The notes beneath the pieces are model-generated. The model saw only the letters and a program-made list of their open reading frames with translations, was not told the DNA's origin and searched no databases. Positions 53,639 through 60,374 of a stretch of DNA of 64,000 bases are shown here, one piece after another. The position numbers were made by a program, and so were the translations under genes. Source of the stretch: Oceanirhabdus sp. W0125-5 (GTDB lineage Bacteria; Bacillota; Clostridia; Clostridiales; Clostridiaceae). Position 1 is the first letter of the stretch. Each line of letters opens with the position of its first letter. The DNA lies in the NCBI RefSeq assembly GCF_027938815.1, contig NZ_CP115913.1, positions 2,576,001 to 2,640,000 of the forward strand. Direction: 5' to 3'.

Positions 53639-54850
53639 ATGAACAATGAAGTGTTAAATATGAATCCGGAAGTTATTGAGCCGGTAGTAAACAATAAGAG
53701 GGTTAAAAAAGCAATTGGTTTAGAAGGGTTAGTAGCATTTGTATTATTTGTAGGATTTTTTTGGTATTTAGGTTCTATCATGGAATTACCCAATATGCTG
53801 CAGACAATGATGAATACAGCATTCGATTTATTGCTAAACACCGTTTTTTATATAATGGCTATATCGGTTTTAGCTGGAGCAGTAGCAGCAATATTAACTG
53901 AGTTTGGTATCGTAGCATTAATCAATAAAATATTAGCAATTTTAATGAAGCCGTTATATAATCTTCCTGGCGCTGCAGCATTAGGAATGGTAACGACTTA
54001 TCTTTCAGATAATCCAGCAATATTAACATTAGCAAGTGATAAAGGATTTAAGAAATATTTTAAAAAGTTTCAGCTGCCTGCATTGACAAATATGGGAACA
54101 GCTTTTGGAATGGGTCTTATTGTAACAGTGACAATGAGCCTAAAAGTATCACCAAGTGGAGAAAGTATGGCAACAGCTGCTCTTATTGGTAATATTGGAG
54201 CTGTTATTGGTAGTATTGTATCAGTTAGAATAATGATGATATTCACAAAAAAATTATTTGGAACTGAAGAAATGGCAGTGGAAAGTGATGAAAATGATTT
54301 AGATGTAATGAAGTATAGAGAAGTAAGAGAAGGAAGTGTTTCAAGTAGATTACTTGAAGCTATGCTTGATGGTGGAAAATCTGGTGTTGAACTTGGAATG
54401 GGAATAATTCCAGGAGTGCTTATTATTTGTACATTAGTTATGATGTTAACAAATGGAGCACCTGCTGGAGGATATACTGGAGCTGCTTACGAAGGAGTAG
54501 GACTACTTCCTGCTATAGGCGGCAAACTTAATTTTATATTTGAGCCTTTGTTTGGTTTTACAAGTGGTGAGGCTTTGGCATTCCCAATTACAGCACTTGG
54601 TGCAGTTGGTGCTGCTTTAGGTCTAGTTGATCCTTTACTACAAAGTGGAGCAATAACAGGTAATGAGATTGCTGTATTTACATCAATGGGAATGTGTTGG
54701 AGTGGATACTTAAGTACACATGTAGCAATGATGGACGGGCTTGGATGTAGAGAACTTACTGGTAAGGCTATATTAAGTCATACCATAGGAGGACTTTGTG
54801 CAGGGATTTCTGCCCACTGGATTTATGTATTATTTACATCAGTACTTTAA
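53639..54850 (+). CDS. Gate-domain membrane transporter of the hut operon (probable histidine or related uptake)
   Basis: A 403-residue polytopic protein with about nine membrane helices. It has the layout of nucleoside-recognition (Gate) domain proteins, with two glycine-rich repeats (YNLPGAAALGMVTTYLSDNPAIL and GKLNFIFEPLFGFTSGEALAFPITALGA). A hydrophilic loop near residues 210-250 separates the halves. Proteins of this family are found in clostridial hut and amino acid operons and are often annotated only as membrane proteins. Its position as last gene of the operon argues for uptake of histidine or export of a product. Substrate not proven. GGGGGAA precedes the ATG. Confidence 0.75.
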   Translation: MNNEVLNMNPEVIEPVVNNKRVKKAIGLEGLVAFVLFVGFFWYLGSIMELPNMLQTMMNTAFDLLLNTVFYIMAISVLAGAVAAILTEFGIVALINKILAILMKPLYNLPGAAALGMVTTYLSDNPAILTLASDKGFKKYFKKFQLPALTNMGTAFGMGLIVTVTMSLKVSPSGESMATAALIGNIGAVIGSIVSVRIMMIFTKKLFGTEEMAVESDENDLDVMKYREVREGSVSSRLLEAMLDGGKSGVELGMGIIPGVLIICTLVMMLTNGAPAGGYTGAAYEGVGLLPAIGGKLNFIFEPLFGFTSGEALAFPITALGAVGAALGLVDPLLQSGAITGNEIAVFTSMGMCWSGYLSTHVAMMDGLGCRELTGKAILSHTIGGLCAGISAHWIYVLFTSVL

Positions 54851-54861
54851 TAATTGAGAAC

Positions 54862-54900
54862 AAAGCACCTAAAAAGAAATTTACTTTTTAGGTGCTTTTT
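54862..54900 (+). terminator. Rho-independent terminator of the hut operon
   Basis: AAAGCACCTAAAAAG and CTTTTTAGGTGCTTT form a 15-base-pair stem around AAATTTA, followed by T residues, 12 bases after the transporter stop. Confidence 0.9.
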
Positions 54901-55009
54901 AATCGTATGTTCTAGAGCCCTTATTTTTTAGGATAAAAAAATAAAGGGGATAAGTAGTTTTTATAGAATATAGGAAGGGGGGATATAATTTAGTTGGGGT
55001 GAAGAATTT

Positions 55010-56737
55010 ATGGGGTTCAATGAAAGTGTTATAGACTTGTATAATACTATACAAGAAGAATATACAGAAAATTTGGAAAAAAACAAGCTTATAAAAGATT
55101 TTAAATGTAAGTATAGCATAGAAGATAGAATTGGGGAGTTCTATTTAAAAAAAAGTGATCAAGGAAAAAAAGAAAGAGGAAGAGTGTATACCCCTCAATA
55201 TATTGCATCATATATAGTTAAAAAATATTTAAATAACTTATGTTTTAGTGAGAATAGGAATATAAAAATATGTGATCCATCATGTGGGACAGGAAATTTT
55301 ATATTTGAGGTTATAGAACAATTGATTAATTTGTTTTTAACTGATGAATCAACAGAAAGTAACTGTAGAAAAGATATAATAAAATATATACTGGAAAATA
55401 ATATTGTAGGATATGATATTGATGCAGTTGCGTTAGCAATTTTACAGATTGATGTTTATGAAAAGTATGGATACTTTATAACTAAGATATATAATAAAGA
55501 CTATCTTCTTAATGATAAAGAAAAATATGATATTTTGATTGGAAATCCACCATATATAGGTCATAAGAGCATTTCGAAAGAATATAGGAAGCTACTTAAG
55601 GAAAAATATGAAAATCTTTTAATTGATAAGGGAGATATCTCATATTGTTTTTTATATGAGGCTATACAAAATACACATGAAAAAGGAAAAATAATATTTA
55701 TTACATCACGGTATTTTATGGAGTCATTAAGTGGAGAAAAACTGAGAGATGAACTTCTAAAAGTTGATGGACATGTTCAAATAATTGATTTTTACGGGTT
55801 AAGGCCATTTAAAGGAGTGGGGATAGATCCTGTTATAATAAGTATAGATAAGGAAGCAAGTGAGGGATCTCATATTTCAGTGATAAAGCCTAAAATTATT
55901 GATGGTGAAGTTGATAAAGATTTTATAAAAAAACTCATAATTAGAAATGAAATTTACAGAGAGTTTACTGTTGATAAGGAAAGACTAAGGAAAAGTAAAT
56001 GGATGCTTATAAATGAAAGTCAACAAAAAATCATAGATAAAATAAATTTAAAGAGCACTAAATCGATTGAAGAAATTGCTGATTTTTATCAAGGTGTAAT
56101 TACAGGATGTGATAAAGCGTTTATAATACATAATGAGAATAAGCTTAAAATAGAAGAATACCTTTTGAGAAGATGGATAAAAAATAGCCATATACAAAAA
56201 GGAAGAATATTTAATAGTGACAAGGCTTTAATATATTCAAACATAATAAATAATGAGGATATAATTGAAAGTAATGTTATAAAACATTTAAGACAATTTG
56301 AAGACAAACTAAGAAAAAGAAGAGAGTGCATTAATGGTGTTAGAAAATGGTATGAACTGCAATGGGGAAGAAAAAGAGAGATTTTTGAAGGAGAAAAAAT
56401 TATATTTCCTTATAAAAGTGGAAGCAATAGATTTGCAGTAGATCATGGAAGTTTTTTCAGTGCGGATATTTACTGCATAAAATTCAAGTGCAAAGAATTG
56501 AATTATGAAAGATTATGCAACCTCTTCAATTCGAAATTATATGAGTTTTATATGAAGTGTATGTGTAAAAAATTAGGAAGAGATCTGTACGAGTATTATC
56601 CAAACTCTTTAAAAAAAATTAGAGTATTGAATATTTTTTTTGAAAATGAAAATATTTCTGACCAAAAATTATATGATTATTTATCATTAAACAAAGAAGA
56701 AATAAAAATAATAGAAAATTCATGTAAAATACATTAA
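55010..56737 (+). CDS. Orphan adenine-N6 DNA methyltransferase, CamA-like
   Basis: The 575-residue protein is a type II gamma-class methyltransferase. Motif I is DPSCGTGNF (near residue 90), the YTPQYIASYIVKKYL block precedes it, and the catalytic NPPYIGHK motif IV lies near residue 183. A C-terminal target-recognition domain carries YQGVITGCDKAFII, RRECINGVRKWYELQWGR and FPYKSGSNRFAVD. These blocks, their order and the total length agree with what I remember of CamA, the C. difficile enzyme that methylates CAAAAA and affects sporulation. No restriction endonuclease gene is adjacent, so it is probably an orphan regulator. It lies 127 bases before spoIIAA. Start: ATG in TTTATGGGG, with a weak upstream site. 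Confidence 0.85.
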   Translation: MGFNESVIDLYNTIQEEYTENLEKNKLIKDFKCKYSIEDRIGEFYLKKSDQGKKERGRVYTPQYIASYIVKKYLNNLCFSENRNIKICDPSCGTGNFIFEVIEQLINLFLTDESTESNCRKDIIKYILENNIVGYDIDAVALAILQIDVYEKYGYFITKIYNKDYLLNDKEKYDILIGNPPYIGHKSISKEYRKLLKEKYENLLIDKGDISYCFLYEAIQNTHEKGKIIFITSRYFMESLSGEKLRDELLKVDGHVQIIDFYGLRPFKGVGIDPVIISIDKEASEGSHISVIKPKIIDGEVDKDFIKKLIIRNEIYREFTVDKERLRKSKWMLINESQQKIIDKINLKSTKSIEEIADFYQGVITGCDKAFIIHNENKLKIEEYLLRRWIKNSHIQKGRIFNSDKALIYSNIINNEDIIESNVIKHLRQFEDKLRKRRECINGVRKWYELQWGRKREIFEGEKIIFPYKSGSNRFAVDHGSFFSADIYCIKFKCKELNYERLCNLFNSKLYEFYMKCMCKKLGRDLYEYYPNSLKKIRVLNIFFENENISDQKLYDYLSLNKEEIKIIENSCKIH

Positions 56738-56791
56738 AATTGTATAATAAACAATAAAATGGATATAATTTAAAAATAATTATAAATAATT

Positions 56792-56818
56792 GAAGGATTT
56801 TTGAGTTTTATAAAGAAT
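56792..56818 (+). promoter_or_regulatory. Sigma-H promoter of the spoIIA operon
   Basis: GAAGGATTT at 56792-56800 matches RnAGGAwWW. AAAGAAT at 56812-56818 matches RnnGAAT, with 11 bases between, all within the Bacillus sigma-H consensus. It lies 46 bases before the spoIIAA start. No clear Spo0A box (TGTCGAA) was found nearby. Confidence 0.75.
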
Positions 56819-56864
56819 ATTATAAAAGGAAATAAATGTAAATTAACCGATAGGGGGAGTGGAA

Positions 56865-57200
56865 ATGCATTTAGACTTTTATAGAGTTAAAGATCATCTG
56901 GTTATCAAACTATTTGGTGAATTAGATCACCATAATGCCATGGAAGTGAGAACTAAGATAGATGATAAAATTGATAGAGAAAAAATTTATAAGGTAATTA
57001 TTGATTTTAGGGATGTATCATTTATGGACAGCTCAGGGCTAGGCATGTTGATAAACAGATACAAGAAAGTTGTTGAACATGGTGGAGAACTGAAGATAGT
57101 TAATACCAATGAAAGAGTAGACAAAATATTTAGTGTATCTGGAATTTATAAGATTATCAAAAAGATTGACTCTATTGAGAGTATTGTTAGTAATTTTTAG
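56865..57200 (+). CDS. spoIIAA: Anti-sigma-F factor antagonist SpoIIAA
   Basis: A STAS-domain protein of 111 residues that frees sigma-F in the forespore by binding Spo[16 protein letters not shown] and [16 protein letters not shown] are clear; Ser56 of DSSG aligns with the Ser58 phosphorylated in B. subtilis. The ATG at 56865 is preferred to the GTG two codons upstream because AGGGGGAG is then at normal spacing. First gene of the operon spoIIAA-spoIIAB-sigF behind a sigma-H promoter. Confidence 0.95.
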   Translation: MHLDFYRVKDHLVIKLFGELDHHNAMEVRTKIDDKIDREKIYKVIIDFRDVSFMDSSGLGMLINRYKKVVEHGGELKIVNTNERVDKIFSVSGIYKIIKKIDSIESIVSNF

Positions 57201-57213
57201 TGGGGGGATTAAT

Positions 57214-57633
57214 ATGCAAAAGAATAGTATGAGACTAGAATTTTCAAGCAAATCAATTAATGAGGGGTTCGCACGTGTAGCTGTGGCGAGTTTTATATCA
57301 ATTTTGGATCCTACAATTGATACCCTTGCTGACATTAAAACAGCAGTTTCTGAAGCTGTAACAAATAGTATTATTCATGGATATGGGAATGAAGATGGGA
57401 AAGTAATTATCGAATGTACCATTGAAAATAATGATATTGAAATTAAAGTTATGGATGAGGGAAATGGTATCAAAAACATTGAATTAGCTATGCAGCCATT
57501 ATATACTTCAAGGCCTGATTTAGAACGATCAGGAATGGGCTTTACAGTTATGGAAACATTTATGGATGAGCTAAAAGTTGAATCAGAATATGAAAAGGGA
57601 ACATGCGTTGTAATGAGAAAACATATCAATTAG
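57214..57633 (+). CDS. spoIIAB: Anti-sigma-F factor and serine kinase SpoIIAB
   Basis: A 139-residue GHKL-fold kinase that holds sigma-F inactive and phosphorylates SpoIIAA. The N box [13 protein letters not shown] (Glu47, Asn51), the DEGNGI box near residue 82 and the [14 protein letters not shown] loop near residue 106 are intact. The ATG at 57214 follows TGGGGGG. The frame extends upstream to 57133 without a suitable start. Spacing to spoIIAA is 13 bases. Confidence 0.95.
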   Translation: MQKNSMRLEFSSKSINEGFARVAVASFISILDPTIDTLADIKTAVSEAVTNSIIHGYGNEDGKVIIECTIENNDIEIKVMDEGNGIKNIELAMQPLYTSRPDLERSGMGFTVMETFMDELKVESEYEKGTCVVMRKHIN

Positions 57634-57656
57634 CAAATGTGGAACGGGTGAATTAG

Positions 57657-58388
57657 ATGGACAAAAACTATGGAAATAATCTAGAACTTATTAAAGAAGC
57701 AAGAAAAGGGAATAAAGAAGCCCTCGATAATATTGTTCAGAATAATCTACCGCTTGTAACTTCTATTTGTAAGAAATTTATAAATAGAGGTTATGAGTAC
57801 GATGATTTATTTCAGATAGGTTGTATTGGGTTAGTTAAGGCAGTATCAAATTTTGATGATAGTTATGGCGTTAAATTTTCAACATATGCTGTTCCAATGA
57901 TTATGGGAGAGATTAAGAGATTCTTTCGTGATGATGGAATAATAAAGGTAAGTAGAAGTGTTAAAAAGCAAGCAAGGCAGCTCCATTATGATAGAGAAGC
58001 TTTAACTAATGAACTGCAACGAGACCCAACAGTGGAGGAATTATCCGAATATTCTGGAATTTCAAAAGAAGAAGTAGTATTTGCACTTGAATCAAGTGCT
58101 GGAATGAATTATTTATATGATACTATACATCAAGATGATGGTTCTCCAGTGCTTCTAATTGATAAAATAACATGTAAGAAAGAGAATAGTGTAAAATTGA
58201 TAGACAAAATTGCTTTAAAAGAAGCAATAAGACAATTAGATTCAAGAGGAAGACAGGTAATTATATTAAGATACTTTAAAGATAAAACACAGGTACAAGT
58301 GGCAAAAATGCTTGGTATAAGTCAAGTTCAGGTATCAAGAATTGAAAAGAAAGTTTTAGGTCAAATAAAGGAAAAGATAAGTGGATAA
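57657..58388 (+). CDS. sigF: RNA polymerase sporulation sigma factor sigma-F
   Basis: The 243-residue forespore-specific sigma factor. Region 2 includes YDDLFQIGCIGLVKAV and FDDSYGVKFSTYAVPMIMGE followed by IKRFFRDDG. Region 3 has KQARQLHYDREAL. Region 4, with the -35 recognition helix, is VIILRYFKDKTQVQVAKMLG followed by SQVQVSRIEKKVL. It is the last gene of spoIIA and would direct transcription of early forespore genes. Confidence 0.96.
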   Translation: MDKNYGNNLELIKEARKGNKEALDNIVQNNLPLVTSICKKFINRGYEYDDLFQIGCIGLVKAVSNFDDSYGVKFSTYAVPMIMGEIKRFFRDDGIIKVSRSVKKQARQLHYDREALTNELQRDPTVEELSEYSGISKEEVVFALESSAGMNYLYDTIHQDDGSPVLLIDKITCKKENSVKLIDKIALKEAIRQLDSRGRQVIILRYFKDKTQVQVAKMLGISQVQVSRIEKKVLGQIKEKISG

Positions 58389-58413
58389 AAATCTACTTAT
58401 TTTTTCTTTTTTT
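58377..58413 (+). terminator. Weak terminator candidate after sigF
   Basis: AAGTGGAT and ATCTACTT form a short stem with one mismatch around AAAA, followed by a long T-rich stretch. It starts inside the end of sigF. It could partly separate spoIIA from spoVA transcription, but read-through is likely. Confidence 0.4.
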
Positions 58414-58473
58414 TTATTATTTTTTTGAAAATTACACAAAATAATAAAAAGTAGTAAAAGTGAGGTGTACACT

Positions 58474-58926
58474 GTGAAAGATGAGTTGCTTAAAGAGTCA
58501 TATAGGAAACATAATATTGTAAGTAAACCTAAGCCAAACCTGCTGTCACATTGTTTTAGAGCATTTCTTGTTGGGGGGCTATTTTGCGTTCTAGCACAAT
58601 TAATTAATGATTTTTACCTTATGATAAACATTTCAGAAGAGAATGTAGGGTTGTTAGTTACAATTACAATGGTATTTATTGGTGCCTTGCTTACTGGTAT
58701 AGGTGTTTATGATAAAATAGGAGAATTTGCAGGTGCTGGATCAATAGTGCCCATTACTGGATTTGCAAATTCTATTGTATCACCAGCAATGGAATTCAAA
58801 AAAGAAGGTTTTGTTTTTGGTGTTGGAGGAAAGATGTTTACAATTGCTGGACCTGTACTTATTTATGGAATAAGTTCATCTGTAGTTTTAGGAATCATAT
58901 ATTATTTTACTAAACTTTTAAATTAG
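58474..58926 (+). CDS. spoVAC: Stage V sporulation protein AC
   Basis: A 150-residue polytopic protein with about four membrane helices, part of the SpoVA channel that moves dipicolinic acid into the forespore and out on germination. KPNLLSHCFRAFLVGGLFCV and the GAGSIVPITGFANSIVSPAMEFKKEG block are typical. In B. subtilis SpoVAC is described as mechanosensitive. The start is GTG 58474 with GTGAGGTG upstream; the GTG at 58465 overlaps that site. Confidence 0.93.
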   Translation: MKDELLKESYRKHNIVSKPKPNLLSHCFRAFLVGGLFCVLAQLINDFYLMINISEENVGLLVTITMVFIGALLTGIGVYDKIGEFAGAGSIVPITGFANSIVSPAMEFKKEGFVFGVGGKMFTIAGPVLIYGISSSVVLGIIYYFTKLLN

Positions 58927-58942
58927 GAAAAGTGGTGATAAA

Positions 58943-59956
58943 GTGAAAAATCATATTGGAAAACAGACTATTATTCTAAGAAATAAACCCAGTATTATTT
59001 CAACATACAGTACTGTTGGTCCTAAAGAAGGGGAAGGTCCATTAGGGAGATACTTTCATTCAATATTAAGTGATGATATGGATGGACAAATGTCTTTTGA
59101 AATGGCAGAAAGTCATATTAGTCACACTACAATAATGAAATGTATACATAAAATAGGATTAGAAGATAAAGATATTGATTATATATGCGGTGGAGATTTA
59201 TTAAACCAACTAACTGCAACTACATTTGCTTCAAGAGATTTTGATATTCCTCTTATTGGACTTTATGGGGCTTGCTCTACTATGGCTTTGGCTTTAGCGG
59301 TAGCAAGTATACTTATAGATGGAGGATATGGGTCATACGCGATTGCAGAGGCTTCATCTCATTTTTCTTCAGCTGAGAGACAGTTTAGAGCTCCACTGGA
59401 AATGGGAGGGCAAAGAAGTCCAACATCTCAATGGACTGTTACAGGGTCAGGGGCTATGCTTCTAGGTATGAGAATTGGGTTTCCTAGAGTTACTCATGTA
59501 ACATTTGGTCAAGTAAAAGATTTTGGAGAAAAAGATCCTACTAATATGGGCGGGGCTATGGCACCAGCTGCTGTACATACAATAAAAACACATTTTGAAG
59601 ATACAGGATTTCGCCCTAAAGATTATGATATTATTGCTACTGGGGATTTGGGGATAGTTGGTAAAAAACTCACTGAGGAAATGCTTCTTGATTTTGGATA
59701 TGATGTTAGAGATATTTATATGGACTGTGGTGAGTGTATATTTAATATTGAAGAACAAAAAGTTAATTGTGGAGGTAGTGGTGCAGGGTGTTCAGCTGTG
59801 GTAGCTAGCAGTTACCTATATGAAAAGTTAATAAATAAAACAGCAAAACGAATACTTCTTGTTTCAACAGGGGCATTATTAAGTACTACTAGTGCTCAAC
59901 AAGGAGAAAGTATACCAGGAATAGCACATGCAATTACTATAGAAAGCGAGGAGTAA
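58943..59956 (+). CDS. spoVAD: Stage V sporulation protein AD
   Basis: A soluble 337-residue protein with a thiolase-like fold, shown in Bacillus to bind dipicolinic acid and sit with the SpoVA channel. Landmarks: GPKEGEGPLGRYF near residue 27, GDLLNQLTATTFASR near 85, the GACSTMALAL thiolase cysteine block near 110, and TGDLGIVGKKLTEEM near 233. Start codon GTG after AAAGTGG, 16 bases after spoVAC. The end is one base from spoVAE. Confidence 0.95.
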   Translation: MKNHIGKQTIILRNKPSIISTYSTVGPKEGEGPLGRYFHSILSDDMDGQMSFEMAESHISHTTIMKCIHKIGLEDKDIDYICGGDLLNQLTATTFASRDFDIPLIGLYGACSTMALALAVASILIDGGYGSYAIAEASSHFSSAERQFRAPLEMGGQRSPTSQWTVTGSGAMLLGMRIGFPRVTHVTFGQVKDFGEKDPTNMGGAMAPAAVHTIKTHFEDTGFRPKDYDIIATGDLGIVGKKLTEEMLLDFGYDVRDIYMDCGECIFNIEEQKVNCGGSGAGCSAVVASSYLYEKLINKTAKRILLVSTGALLSTTSAQQGESIPGIAHAITIESEE

Positions 59957-59957
59957 A

Positions 59958-60317
59958 ATGTATAATTATATAGCATCCTTCCTTGTTGGAGGAACAATTT
60001 GTGTTATAGCACAAATTTTAATGGATAAAACTAGTTTAACACCAGCTAGGATTTTGGTATCCTTTGTAACTATAGGAGTTATTCTTGGAGGAATGGGAAT
60101 CTATGAGAAAGTAGTTGAAGTAGGCAAATACGGCGCTACATTACCTTTGCCTGGATTTGGGAATACTCTAGCTAAAGGAGTTATGGAAGAGGTTGATAAG
60201 GTTGGTCTTATAGGTGCTTTTACAGGGGGATTAAAAGGTAGTGCTGGAGGGATTTCTGCTGCTATTGTTTTTGGGTATATTATGGCATTAATATTTAATT
60301 CAAAAACAAAAAATTAA
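59958..60317 (+). CDS. spoVAE: Stage V sporulation protein AE
   Basis: A 119-residue membrane protein with about four helices (AEb type), third member of the clostridial spoVAC-AD-AE trio. LVGGTICVIAQILMDKTSLTPARILV opens the protein and GATLPLPGFGNTLAKGVMEEV is the conserved internal block, related to the same region of SpoVAC. GAGGAG precedes the ATG. A terminator follows. No spoVAA, AB, AF or AEa homologue is present here, as usual for clostridia. Confidence 0.94.
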   Translation: MYNYIASFLVGGTICVIAQILMDKTSLTPARILVSFVTIGVILGGMGIYEKVVEVGKYGATLPLPGFGNTLAKGVMEEVDKVGLIGAFTGGLKGSAGGISAAIVFGYIMALIFNSKTKN

Positions 60318-60323
60318 TATTAT

Positions 60324-60357
60324 AAAAGCGAGAAGTATTAAACTTCTCGCTTTTTTT
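60324..60357. terminator. Bidirectional terminator between spoVAE and the PBP1A gene
   Basis: AAAAGCGAGAAGT and ACTTCTCGCTTTT form a perfect stem around ATTAA with a run of seven T. The convergent PBP gene ends 17 bases further on, so it probably serves both transcripts. Confidence 0.9.
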
Positions 60358-60374
60358 AAATCATTATCATTACT

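Noticed and set aside
53639-54850. Assignment of the hut-operon transporter as a nucleoside transporter
   Set aside because: The Gate-domain resemblance describes the fold only; operon context favours histidine or a related compound, so I left the substrate open.
55010-56737. A complete restriction-modification system
   Set aside because: Neighbours are a hut transporter and spoIIAA, and the protein lacks an endonuclease motif that I can recognise, so only a methyltransferase is supported. A fused type IIG enzyme seems unlikely at 575 residues with no PD-(D/E)XK block seen.
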